A stretch of 47,207 bases of DNA from Oscillospiraceae bacterium (GTDB lineage: Bacteria; Bacillota; Clostridia; UMGS1883; UMGS1540), in contig SVJY01000011.1 of the NCBI GenBank assembly GCA_015068765.1, forward strand, positions 1-47,207, written 5' to 3'. Below the pieces are notes generated by a model. That model did not search any database, had not been told where the DNA came from, and was given only the letters and a program-made list of their open reading frames with translations. Numbering within the stretch: position 1 is the first letter of the stretch; the number at the start of each line of letters is the position of its first letter. The position numbers and the translations under genes are program-made. Below, in pieces: positions 40,274 to 47,207 of the stretch.

Positions 40274-41146
40274 ATGGAATTTGGATGCTTAAAAGAAATC
40301 CCGTCTCTGCGAAATTATGAATATGAGATTGTTTACGGAGCACCGAAAATAAACCTTCCTGATTCGTATATTTTGCCGGAGGACAGATTACCGAAAATAA
40401 GAAATCAAGGTTATATCGGAGCATGCGTAGCCTTTGCGTGTGTAGAGATTATGGAAGTGCTGAATCGTATCGAGTTCGGCACAGACAAAACCTTTTCTGC
40501 CGGATTCTTCTACGGCTATAATCGTGACGATGGCGAAAACATCGTAGGAATGTACCCCTCGAGGGCATTAAAGCATTTCCGGAAAACGGGCAGCGTTCCG
40601 ACAATTGTTTTTGACGAGCTAAAAGAAATGCCTGAAATGAAAGCGCTGGTTAAAGACAAGACCGGTTTGGCTGAGATTGCCGAAAAGTACAGAATCAAAG
40701 GGTATACTTCCATTCCTTCGCCGCAAGGCAATGTAAAAAAAGTAAAGCAGGCAATCTATCAAGCCCGATATCCATTACTTGCCGTTTCCGATACATACTT
40801 CGGCGGCAGTCATGCGATCATTATCATAGGCTACGAAAAAGACGGGTTTATTATCCAGAACAGCTGGGGCAAAAATTGGGGTGAAAACGGAAGAAAGAAA
40901 GTGCCCTATGATGCTATCAATTATGTATATATTTTGACTGACGAGGTGTTTGAAATGAAATTTACAGATGTACCAAAAGACAAATGGTATCACGATGCCG
41001 TGAAAGAGACGGTGTTCAACGGTTTGATGCAAGGCACGGGGGAAGAGACCTTCGACCCGGAGAAGCCCCTCACGAGGGCGGAAATGGCACAGATACTGGT
41101 TAATCTTTGCAAGAAGCTTGACGATGCGCTTGCCACAAAACAGTAA
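40274..41146 (+). CDS. Papain-family (C1A) cysteine protease fused to an SLH domain
   Basis: The product is 290 residues from ATG 40274, six bases after GAGG. The papain triad motifs are all present: RNQGYIGACVAFA with the oxyanion Gln and catalytic Cys, SHAIIIIGYEKDG with His, and IIQNSWGKNWGENG with Asn. No secretion signal or propeptide is seen. Residues about 226-282 form one S-layer homology domain (FTDVPKDKWYHDAVKETVFN, TFDPEKPLTRAEMAQIL). The fusion suggests a wall-bound protease, either virion-borne to open the S-layer or released at lysis. It stands between fibre and holin genes. Confidence 0.88.
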   Translation: MEFGCLKEIPSLRNYEYEIVYGAPKINLPDSYILPEDRLPKIRNQGYIGACVAFACVEIMEVLNRIEFGTDKTFSAGFFYGYNRDDGENIVGMYPSRALKHFRKTGSVPTIVFDELKEMPEMKALVKDKTGLAEIAEKYRIKGYTSIPSPQGNVKKVKQAIYQARYPLLAVSDTYFGGSHAIIIIGYEKDGFIIQNSWGKNWGENGRKKVPYDAINYVYILTDEVFEMKFTDVPKDKWYHDAVKETVFNGLMQGTGEETFDPEKPLTRAEMAQILVNLCKKLDDALATKQ

Positions 41147-41161
41147 AGGCGGTGGTTTGAA

Positions 41162-41443
41162 TTGGATTTAACGACAGCTGCGACACTGCTTACGGAAATC
41201 GGCATACTCCTTGGCGTGGTAGTCCCGATCATCATATGGACGTTGAAGATCGCAAACGGCCAAAAATGCCAGCTGAGAAGTGAGATGCTGAGAACCTATT
41301 ACAAGCACCGAGATGCAGAAACGATTCGGCAATACGAATATGAAAACTTTGTGTATTGCTACGAAGCATACAAAGCGTTAAGGGGAAACTCATTTATTGA
41401 TAAGATATATAAAGAAATACAGACGTGGGAGATCGTGTCTTAG
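41162..41443 (+). CDS. Phage membrane protein of the lysis region
   Basis: The 93-residue product starts at TTG 41162 after GGCGGTGG. A hydrophobic segment at about 7-27 (ATLLTEIGILLGVVVPIIIW) is followed by a charged, Tyr-rich cytoplasmic part. Its place directly before the holin suggests a holin accessory or antiholin; this is positional inference. A second possibility is a virion membrane protein. Confidence 0.6.
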   Translation: MDLTTAATLLTEIGILLGVVVPIIIWTLKIANGQKCQLRSEMLRTYYKHRDAETIRQYEYENFVYCYEAYKALRGNSFIDKIYKEIQTWEIVS

Positions 41444-41457
41444 AAGGAGGGATAGTT

Positions 41458-41637
41458 ATGAAAGAAAGACTTGCAAGCCCGGTATTGTGGCTGGCGGTGG
41501 CAGCGCTGTTTACTTTTGTTATGAAAAACTGGGTCGGCTGGGAGATACCCAAGTTTGACGAGTTTGTGGAGCTTCTTCTCGCCGTGCTTATCGCCTTCGG
41601 TGTGGTGAATAACCCCACAGATCAGGAAAATTTCTAA
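41458..41637 (+). CDS. Holin (phiLC3-like)
   Basis: The 59-residue product starts at ATG 41458, seven bases after AAGGAGG. It has two hydrophobic segments (PVLWLAVAALFTFVM and FVELLLAVLIAFGVV) and the end motif NNPTDQENF, like the phiLC3/Phage_holin_1 family (NPTD near the C-terminus). It would form membrane lesions that let the amidase reach peptidoglycan. Confidence 0.8.
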   Translation: MKERLASPVLWLAVAALFTFVMKNWVGWEIPKFDEFVELLLAVLIAFGVVNNPTDQENF

Positions 41638-41649
41638 GTGGCGGTAGAA

Positions 41650-41674
41650 ACAAAAACAGCCCCGATGGGGCTGT
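41650..41674 (-). terminator. Terminator of the HicB-HicA unit
   Basis: On the minus strand ACAGCCCC-ATC-GGGGCTGT (41656-41674 outer arms) is followed by TTTTTG. It lies six bases after the HicA stop. Confidence 0.85.
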
Positions 41675-41679
41675 AGGTA

Positions 41680-41874
41680 TCAAAATTTATAGCTTATACC
41701 GCTTTGTTTCATAATGGCATTGGCGGTATGGCGGGATTTGATTTTTGTATCCACCGTGATATGGCGGTCAGTATGTGGGCTGTACCAGATGTCATGGTCG
41801 CCTTTGCCGCGGCGCACAAAGGTGCAGCCGAATTGCTTTAAGATTTCCCGGACCTTCTTTTCAAATTCTGCCAT
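41680..41874 (-). CDS. hicA: HicA-type mRNA interferase toxin
   Basis: The 64-residue product matches HicA: EKKVREILKQFGCTFVRRGK, GDHDIWYSP with the catalytic His, and a HTANAIMKQSG end in place of the usual LR.ILKQAG. HicA proteins cut mRNA and tmRNA. Its ATG overlaps the stop of the antitoxin gene upstream. The pair lies on the opposite strand to all late genes and has its own promoter and terminator. Confidence 0.85.
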   Translation of the reverse strand: MAEFEKKVREILKQFGCTFVRRGKGDHDIWYSPHTDRHITVDTKIKSRHTANAIMKQSGISYKF

Positions 41875-42092
41875 CAGAGGGCAAGCCTTTCACAGCGCCT
41901 GGATTGAAACACAAGGCTTAAAGGCGAGGCGGTCCGTGTGTTTAAAGAAAGAAGCTCGGGCACGGCGAAACGGACACGCTCTAAAAGCGCATCGAAGGAA
42001 CCGGATTCCAGCACAAGACCGGGAATATCTTCACTGGTGGCAATCCAAACATCGGCATCGCTGTCCCAATTTAAGTTTACAATATATTCCAT
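41874..42092 (-). CDS. hicB: HicB-like (DUF1902) antitoxin
   Basis: The 72-residue product opens with EYIVNLNWDSDADVWIATSE, then DIPGLVLESGSFDALLERVR and a FAVPELL helix, the DUF1902/HicB partial RNase-H-like fold that masks HicA. No DNA-binding tail is obvious. AGGAGG lies nine bases before ATG 42092. The antitoxin gene precedes the toxin gene. Confidence 0.83.
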   Translation of the reverse strand: MEYIVNLNWDSDADVWIATSEDIPGLVLESGSFDALLERVRFAVPELLSLNTRTASPLSLVFQSRRCERLAL

Positions 42093-42113
42093 ATCGCATA
42101 CCTCCTGTTACAT

Positions 42114-42142
42114 AGTATATAACATTTCGGGGGGAAATACAA
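42114..42142 (-). promoter_or_regulatory. Promoter of the hicB-hicA unit
   Basis: On the minus strand TTGTAT (42137-42142), a 17-base spacer and TATACT (42114-42119) precede the hicB ribosome site. The boxes match 4 of 6 and 5 of 6 consensus bases. Confidence 0.65.
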
Positions 42143-42185
42143 TAAAAAAACAAAAAAATATTAAAAAGAAAGGTATGATGGCAAG

Positions 42186-42806
42186 GTGCAGATTGCATAC
42201 AACAAAACAATGCGGACGGAAAGGCCGAGGTACATTGTAATCCATACCACGGGCAACCCGAGAAGAGGGGCAAATGCCGAGGCACATTTTGAGCACTGGA
42301 ACGGCCCGGACGCCGGGCAAAGTGCGGACTTTGTAGTGGATGATGCCGGGGCTTTACAGGTTAATGATTACAACAAATATTACACCTGGCACTGCGGCGA
42401 CGGTAAAGGAAAGTACGGCATTACAAACTCCAATTCCATCGGCATAGAAATCTGCGTCAATGCGGACGGAGATTTTGAAAAGGCACTGGAGAATGCCGTG
42501 ACGCTTGTGCAGGTACTGAAGGCGCAGACGGGCATCACGGAGGTAGTGCGGCACTATGACGCATCCCGGAAAATGTGCCCGGCAGAGCTCTCGAAGGACA
42601 ACTGGAACGGATGGTACAAATTTCTTGACCGGGTAAACCATCCGAAGGTGCAGGAGCTGACGAACATAAACGATATCGTCTGGGAGCTTTCGCATCGGAA
42701 GATACTGACGGACGCGGAGCTTTGGCTTCGCAAGCTGAACGAGGATGTAAATGTATACTGGCTGGCGAGGAAGACGGTGCAGTTTTTGCGAGAAAAGAAG
42801 GTATAA
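42186..42806 (+). CDS. Phage endolysin, N-acetylmuramoyl-L-alanine amidase (amidase_2)
   Basis: The 206-residue product has the amidase_2/PGRP zinc residues: YIVIHTTGN with H20, then H69 region (YTWHCGDG), GIEICVNAD and RHYDASRKMCPAEL with H123 and C131. The C-terminal 50 residues (NINDIVWELSHRKILTDAEL) resemble a short wall-binding helical module. It cleaves the sugar-peptide bond of peptidoglycan at lysis. GTG 42186 is the only in-frame start that keeps the motif region. Confidence 0.88.
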   Translation: MQIAYNKTMRTERPRYIVIHTTGNPRRGANAEAHFEHWNGPDAGQSADFVVDDAGALQVNDYNKYYTWHCGDGKGKYGITNSNSIGIEICVNADGDFEKALENAVTLVQVLKAQTGITEVVRHYDASRKMCPAELSKDNWNGWYKFLDRVNHPKVQELTNINDIVWELSHRKILTDAELWLRKLNEDVNVYWLARKTVQFLREKKV

Positions 42807-42818
42807 GGGGGAGTAAAA

Positions 42819-43154
42819 GTGACACCAAATAAAGCAATAGAGATTGTGGACAGGCTGAAACCTAATTCGTACGGCGAAGAGGACAAGCTAAGGTGGATAG
42901 GCGAGCTTGACGGCATGGCACAGCGTTTAGTCATGCAAACGGATGATATTAAGCGGTATTCTTACCCGGAGGACATGGATAAAGAGCTTTTAATTCCTGC
43001 TCCGTTTGAGGATGTATATCCGATGTACCTTGAGGCACAAATCGACTACCACAACAGAGAGTACGGCAACTACAACAACTCCGTAATGATGTTTGATTCG
43101 CTATACAGTGAGTATAAGAAGGCATATATCAGAGAGCATAGAGCAAGGGGGTGA
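42819..43154 (+). CDS. Phage structural protein, probable connector type
   Basis: The 111-residue helical product begins at GTG 42819 (TPNKAIEIVDRLKPNSYGEE) and contains DMDKELLIPAPFEDVYPMYL, then EAQIDYHNREYGNYNNSVMM. This pattern recurs in short-tailed Clostridia phages and resembles head-completion proteins that sit under the portal. The exact role is inferred. Confidence 0.6.
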   Translation: MTPNKAIEIVDRLKPNSYGEEDKLRWIGELDGMAQRLVMQTDDIKRYSYPEDMDKELLIPAPFEDVYPMYLEAQIDYHNREYGNYNNSVMMFDSLYSEYKKAYIREHRARG

Positions 43155-43159
43155 GCAGT

Positions 43160-44725
43160 TTGTTACCTTATCTTTCGGAAGTACAGAACACATCTAAAAA
43201 ATACAGCGTGGTATTCAGAGGTTTGAACTATGGAGAAGGAACGCAGGACGGTGAATTTGCGGAAACGCACAACCTTTCTACAGACCAATACCCCTGTATC
43301 ACACAGAGAGCCGCAAGAATAAAGGTGAAGGGATATGATGATCCTTCAACACTGCATTCAAAAGGGCAGCTGCTTGTCATAGACGGAACGGATGTATATT
43401 ACGGCGACACAAAGGTGGGTACCGTTAAAGAAGGCAAGAAACAGACGGCAACAATCGGCAACTATATTGTTATCTTCCCCGACAAAAAGTATTACAAAGT
43501 GCCGACAAAACCGACAGAGGATGACCCGGACGGTGACCCAGACGGAGAATTTGGAGATATGGAAAAAACCTATAGTGCCAGGAATCTAACATTTAAAACA
43601 TCTTCGATTACTTGGACTGGTGACCAACTGAATTTTCCTTTCAAAAAAGGCGATGCCATAACCATTACAGGATGTACAACTGCCGAAAACAACAAAGAAG
43701 AAGAGATTATCATAAGGGGCATGGCTGACAATGAGATTACCTTTGACGAGAACACATTTACCGAAGCAAAAGAAAATACGGAATTTATATCCTTTAAAAG
43801 GAGTGTCCCGGACCTCGACTTCATTTGTGAGAGCAATTACCGGTTATGGGGAACACACGGAAACACAATATATTCAAGTAAGTTTTCCGACCCTTTTAAT
43901 TTCAAGGTGTTTGATGGACTTTCAAGCGATAGTTACGCTATCGAAGTTGGCAGCGAGGGGGAATTTACCGGCTGTATCCCTTATTCCTCTCACATTTGTT
44001 TTTTCAAAGAAAACACATTGCATAAGCTGTACGGCACAAAGCCGAGTAACTTTCAGCTTGCGACATCCAATGTGTACGGGGTACAAAGTGGAAGCGAAAG
44101 AAGTATGCAGATCGTCAATGAACAGCTTTTATACAAAGGCGTGGGCGGTGTGTATGCTTATACAGGCGGCGTACCGGAGCTGATCAGTGAGAAGTTTGGC
44201 AACAAGCGATATTCGGAGGCGGTGGCCGCTTGTGACGGGGAGAAATACTACCTATCCATGAAACAAGGCGACATATGGAATATGTTTACCTATGACGTTG
44301 CAAAAAATATATGGCTTCGTGAGGATGATACCCACGCAGTCGATATGACATTCTATGACGGAAAAGTATACTTTCTTTCTGAAGAAGGAGGCCTGTATTA
44401 CATCGACAAAACGGCAGACCGTAGCGATATACAGTGGGGTGCAACCTTCTGTACAATGCACGAGACGATAAATGAACGCAAAGGATATTCTAAATTCCAT
44501 TTGCGTATGGACTTATCTGCCGGGGCGTGGATTGCCGTGGATGTAAAGACAGACAGCGACACACAATGGCGGCAAGTCTACACCACGCATAACGAAAAGG
44601 CAAAGACGGTTAGCATACCGATAATGCCTACAAGGTGCGACAGTATAGACATACGGCTGCGTGGCAAGGGTAAATGCACTGTAAAGGCATTTATAAGAGA
44701 ATTTACAGTGGGGAGTGATATTTAG
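43160..44725 (+). CDS. Large beta-rich phage structural protein
   Basis: The product is about 521 residues. TTG 43160 is well spaced from AAGGGGG; GTG 43151 overlaps that site. It contains RGLNYGEGTQDGEFAETHNL and several short blade-like repeats (YRLWGTHGNTIYSSKFSDPF, GVGGVYAYTGGVPELI, KYYLSMKQGDIWNMFTYD), so a beta-propeller is likely. The end resembles tail-hub sandwiches (FHLRMDLSAGAWIAVDVKTD). It may be a stopper, tail hub or receptor-contact protein. Confidence 0.6.
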   Translation: MLPYLSEVQNTSKKYSVVFRGLNYGEGTQDGEFAETHNLSTDQYPCITQRAARIKVKGYDDPSTLHSKGQLLVIDGTDVYYGDTKVGTVKEGKKQTATIGNYIVIFPDKKYYKVPTKPTEDDPDGDPDGEFGDMEKTYSARNLTFKTSSITWTGDQLNFPFKKGDAITITGCTTAENNKEEEIIIRGMADNEITFDENTFTEAKENTEFISFKRSVPDLDFICESNYRLWGTHGNTIYSSKFSDPFNFKVFDGLSSDSYAIEVGSEGEFTGCIPYSSHICFFKENTLHKLYGTKPSNFQLATSNVYGVQSGSERSMQIVNEQLLYKGVGGVYAYTGGVPELISEKFGNKRYSEAVAACDGEKYYLSMKQGDIWNMFTYDVAKNIWLREDDTHAVDMTFYDGKVYFLSEEGGLYYIDKTADRSDIQWGATFCTMHETINERKGYSKFHLRMDLSAGAWIAVDVKTDSDTQWRQVYTTHNEKAKTVSIPIMPTRCDSIDIRLRGKGKCTVKAFIREFTVGSDI

Positions 44726-45099
44726 TGATATTTACGCAATCCTTACAGCGTATTGATGCAAGCAATCCGCAAGATGCACTGAAGAAAATGGCAAATCATA
44801 TAAAGTATCTCCAGGAACAGCTTGAATACACCCTTTTAAACCTTGACAGCCGTAATATAAACGAAATCGACATAGACAAAACCACAATAACAGACTCTAC
44901 AGGAAGCACAAGCCTCGGCTCCTTTATCTATATAACGGGACCGAACGGAGAAAGCTTCACAGTAGGAAAAAATCCGCAGGGAAAGTTTGAGTTTGCTGTT
45001 AAGGGGAAAGACGGTAAGCAGGCACTATATTTAAACAGCTCGGGGGAGTTAATCGTAACGGAACATGCAAACCTCACGATAGACGGTGGGGAATGGTAA
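44725..45099 (+). CDS. Small phage structural protein
   Basis: The 124-residue product starts at GTG 44725, one base overlapping the previous stop. A coiled coil (ALKKMANHIKYLQEQLEYTL) precedes a beta-repeat part (IYITGPNGESFTVGKNPQGK, FEFAVKGKDGKQALYLNSSG). Such proteins follow the propeller-like gene in related phages and may form a trimeric tail needle or fibre; that is inference. Confidence 0.6.
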   Translation: MIFTQSLQRIDASNPQDALKKMANHIKYLQEQLEYTLLNLDSRNINEIDIDKTTITDSTGSTSLGSFIYITGPNGESFTVGKNPQGKFEFAVKGKDGKQALYLNSSGELIVTEHANLTIDGGEW

Positions 45100-45113
45100 A
45101 GGAGGATGAATAA

Positions 45114-46727
45114 ATGGCATATAAAATTGGCTCGGAAGCCGGAAAGAAAAAAGCAAATGAAATGAAAGCCGGGGAGAAATGGACAAACACTACTGACGGC
45201 TCAACGTGGGAGAAAAAGGCAGACGGCTCTGTATCGGTAACAACCAGCAAGGGAGAAAAGTTTGATAACGCATATAAACCGTCTGCACCCTCGCAGGCAA
45301 CTGGCGGCAGCTCCTATAATGGGGCTTCCGGTGGCTCGCCAAATAAATCGACAGGATACTCGCAGTACACCAAACCAAACTTAGGGAGCACATGGGATGC
45401 GAATACCGATTATCAGGCAATCATAAACGAGGCGGTTAAAAACGGTGACTATGTAACGGCGGCAAAGGCTGAACAGTTCCGGAATCAGAAAATCATAGCA
45501 ACGGGTGCGAATTATGACCAAACCACCAAATACGGGGGGTATGCCCATGGCATAGATTGGGGCACAGTCGGCAGAAACCAAATGGCGAACGGTGCGAGCT
45601 GGCAAGATGTTTCAGAGACTTATAACACCAGATATGGCAAAGCAATGGGGACGGAAGGCTTGCAGCAGTATGCAAATGACGAAACACAACAGATGATGAT
45701 GCAGTACATACTGGATAATATGCCAAAAAGCAACCAGCCTGAAGCGTGGGGGGATTATGATACGACCAACCCGAAACCAACTGCACCGAAACGAGACCCC
45801 AGAATTGACGACTTGCTGAATCAGATACTAAACCGTGATGACTTCTCCTATGATGCCGCGAGTGACCCTTTATATCAGCAGTACGCACAGATGTATCGAC
45901 GAGAGGGCGACAGGGCTATGAGAGACACCCTTGCAGAAGCAGCGGCGGGTGCGGGTGGTATGAACACTTACGCAATTACGGCGGCACAGCAAGCGAACAA
46001 TTATTACAATTCACAGCTAAACGATAAGATTCCGGAGCTTTATCAGCTTGCTTATCAAATGTACCTGAACGACAAAGAGGGCATGGTACAGGATTTAGGC
46101 ATTCTGCAAAACATGGATGAATCGCAGTATAACCGGTATAGAGATACCATAAACGATTGGTACAGTGATAAAAACTTTGCTTATGGTTTATATCGGGATG
46201 CCGTGCAGGATGGAAAATGGAAGACTCAGTTTGACTATAACGCTATGATCGACAACCGAAACTTTATCCGCGATGACATCTGGGCGAATAAAGAATGGAA
46301 CTATCAACTCGGAAGAGACCAAATAAACGACAGCCGCTATGATGATGAAACATCCTATAACCGTGGTCAGGATGAAAGAAAATCAGCGAAAGAAACATTA
46401 TGGGCAATCATTGATTCTGGCGATATGCCGAGGGATGAGCTTATTGTGCAAGCCGGAATGAATAAGGCAGATGTCGAACAGCGTGTTGCAGCAAGACGTG
46501 CGGAGCTTGGGAAAACGGGTGCATCGTCCGGCGACGGGCCAAGAAGATATCCGGGCACTGATGATATGTTTGATTATACGATTACTAACGGGCACGCTGA
46601 AGACTGGGTGGCTGTTGCTGGCTATGGACGTTTGACTTACAAAGAGTTATATAACATGGTAGAAAAAGGAACAGTTAAAGAAATTGTAGACAACCAAAAC
46701 AAAAAAATCAGTTATAGAAAAGCATAA
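45114..46727 (+). CDS. Internal virion or ejection-type protein
   Basis: The 537-residue product starts at ATG 45114 after AAAGGAGG. Low-complexity Gly/Ser parts and many Gln/Asn/Tyr residues surround helices (ASDPLYQQYAQMYRREGDRA, MRDTLAEAAAGAGGMNTYA). YxxQ/YNRYRD repeats follow. These resemble proteins that short-tailed phages inject with their DNA to bridge the cell envelope. No enzymatic motif is seen. Confidence 0.6.
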   Translation: MAYKIGSEAGKKKANEMKAGEKWTNTTDGSTWEKKADGSVSVTTSKGEKFDNAYKPSAPSQATGGSSYNGASGGSPNKSTGYSQYTKPNLGSTWDANTDYQAIINEAVKNGDYVTAAKAEQFRNQKIIATGANYDQTTKYGGYAHGIDWGTVGRNQMANGASWQDVSETYNTRYGKAMGTEGLQQYANDETQQMMMQYILDNMPKSNQPEAWGDYDTTNPKPTAPKRDPRIDDLLNQILNRDDFSYDAASDPLYQQYAQMYRREGDRAMRDTLAEAAAGAGGMNTYAITAAQQANNYYNSQLNDKIPELYQLAYQMYLNDKEGMVQDLGILQNMDESQYNRYRDTINDWYSDKNFAYGLYRDAVQDGKWKTQFDYNAMIDNRNFIRDDIWANKEWNYQLGRDQINDSRYDDETSYNRGQDERKSAKETLWAIIDSGDMPRDELIVQAGMNKADVEQRVAARRAELGKTGASSGDGPRRYPGTDDMFDYTITNGHAEDWVAVAGYGRLTYKELYNMVEKGTVKEIVDNQNKKISYRKA

Positions 46728-46741
46728 GGGGGCGTCTCGTT

Positions 46742-47207
46742 ATGGCAAGCAATTACTTAAAACGCAAGGTTGAAGAACGTGATAAAATCATTAAGCGAAA
46801 AGAAGAAGCAAAAAAAAGCTCCTCCGTGAAAAGCGGAGGGGCTGAAACTGAGATGTCAAGCGGAAGGGCGAGTAGCTTTTTGCAAAAAAGGGCTGCCGAG
46901 CGTTCCGCTGCAACCGAAAGACAGTCTTACAAATCCGCAACCTTCAGACAAGCTTCAAACATTCCGTTAAAAGCACAGGATGGTACAGATTTTGGTAAAA
47001 TAAGCTATGACGCATATGCTGCAATTATTAAGAATAATATCGATAATTACACGCCGAAAAACGAGCAAGAAAAGAAGGCTATATCTGATTTTAAAACCTA
47101 TGCGGACAAACAGGCACGCATCACTAGTAATCCTGTTTATGCGAAATATAACATTGACCCGTTAGAGTTTGACAGAAAAGATTTAGAGGAATGGGCAGAG
47201 AAACGCA
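46742..47207 (+). CDS. Phage protein, cut by the window end
   Basis: At least 155 codons from ATG 46742 (after AAGGGGG) are open to the window end. The start is highly charged (LKRKVEERDKIIKRKEEAKK), then Ser/Arg-rich, and helical later (SDFKTYADKQARITSNPVY). It is probably another internal virion protein like the gene before it. The 3' end is outside the window. Confidence 0.65.
   Translation, partial: MASNYLKRKVEERDKIIKRKEEAKKSSSVKSGGAETEMSSGRASSFLQKRAAERSAATERQSYKSATFRQASNIPLKAQDGTDFGKISYDAYAAIIKNNIDNYTPKNEQEKKAISDFKTYADKQARITSNPVYAKYNIDPLEFDRKDLEEWAEKR

Overview
The window looks like the chromosome of an anaerobic Clostridia-type Bacillota (moderate GC, strong AGGAGG ribosome sites, S-layer homology domains, a secreted glycan-degrading locus) that carries a large prophage. 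The identification rests on gene content and style only; no species can be named.

Bases 1-13,738 are host-like. A decayed DUF559 mini-element bounded by inverted repeats (about 185-559) comes first. It is followed by an AraC-type regulator and a co-directional carbohydrate locus: a cytoplasmic five-bladed-propeller protein, a secreted carbohydrate-binding-like protein, a 1701-residue secreted clan GH-A-like enzyme with three internal SLH domains, a smaller secreted paralogue of that enzyme, and a cytoplasmic GH31 alpha-glycosidase. The likely logic is glycan capture and cleavage at the cell surface, intracellular finishing of the products, and control by the AraC protein. A strong terminator closes the locus.

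Bases 13,739-14,678 contain no protein gene. They are an RNA-gene scar: one intact tRNA-Arg(CCU) with encoded CCA and terminator, a half tRNA-Arg whose 3' half is replaced, a 20-base tmRNA-like 3' end, and repeated copies of the same terminator and flank. This looks like a much-used integration hotspot. A small sigma factor and a DUF6514-like gene follow and overlap tail to tail.

From about 15.5 kb to the end of the window runs a prophage whose right end is not reached. The leftward lysogeny arm holds a tyrosine integrase, a NYN-domain RNase-like protein, a DinD-like protein, a small membrane protein, an ImmA-type metallopeptidase with an extracellular tail, and a double-HTH repressor. Integrase and NYN gene are each preceded by a perfect sigma-70 promoter, a structured non-coding leader and an intrinsic terminator. 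The rightward arm starts at a consensus promoter and carries a Cro-like regulator, a LysM protein, small zinc proteins, a replication module (RecA-like ATPase, DUF669-like protein with an SSB-type tail, ERCC4 nuclease, CHC2 primase, DUF927 helicase), inverted iteron-like repeats and a block of small genes joined by near-identical junctions.

The late genes encode DUF5681 protein, large terminase, portal, a Prp-type cysteine protease, scaffold, N4-gp56-family capsid, fibre-like proteins, a papain-SLH fusion, holin, an oppositely oriented HicB-HicA pair, amidase, and connector and internal virion-like proteins. No tail tube, sheath or tape-measure gene is visible, so a short-tailed phage is the best guess. 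The most notable features are the phage-encoded Prp beside two proteins that carry its cleavage motif, the papain-SLH fusion, and the promoter-RNA-terminator-NYN unit.
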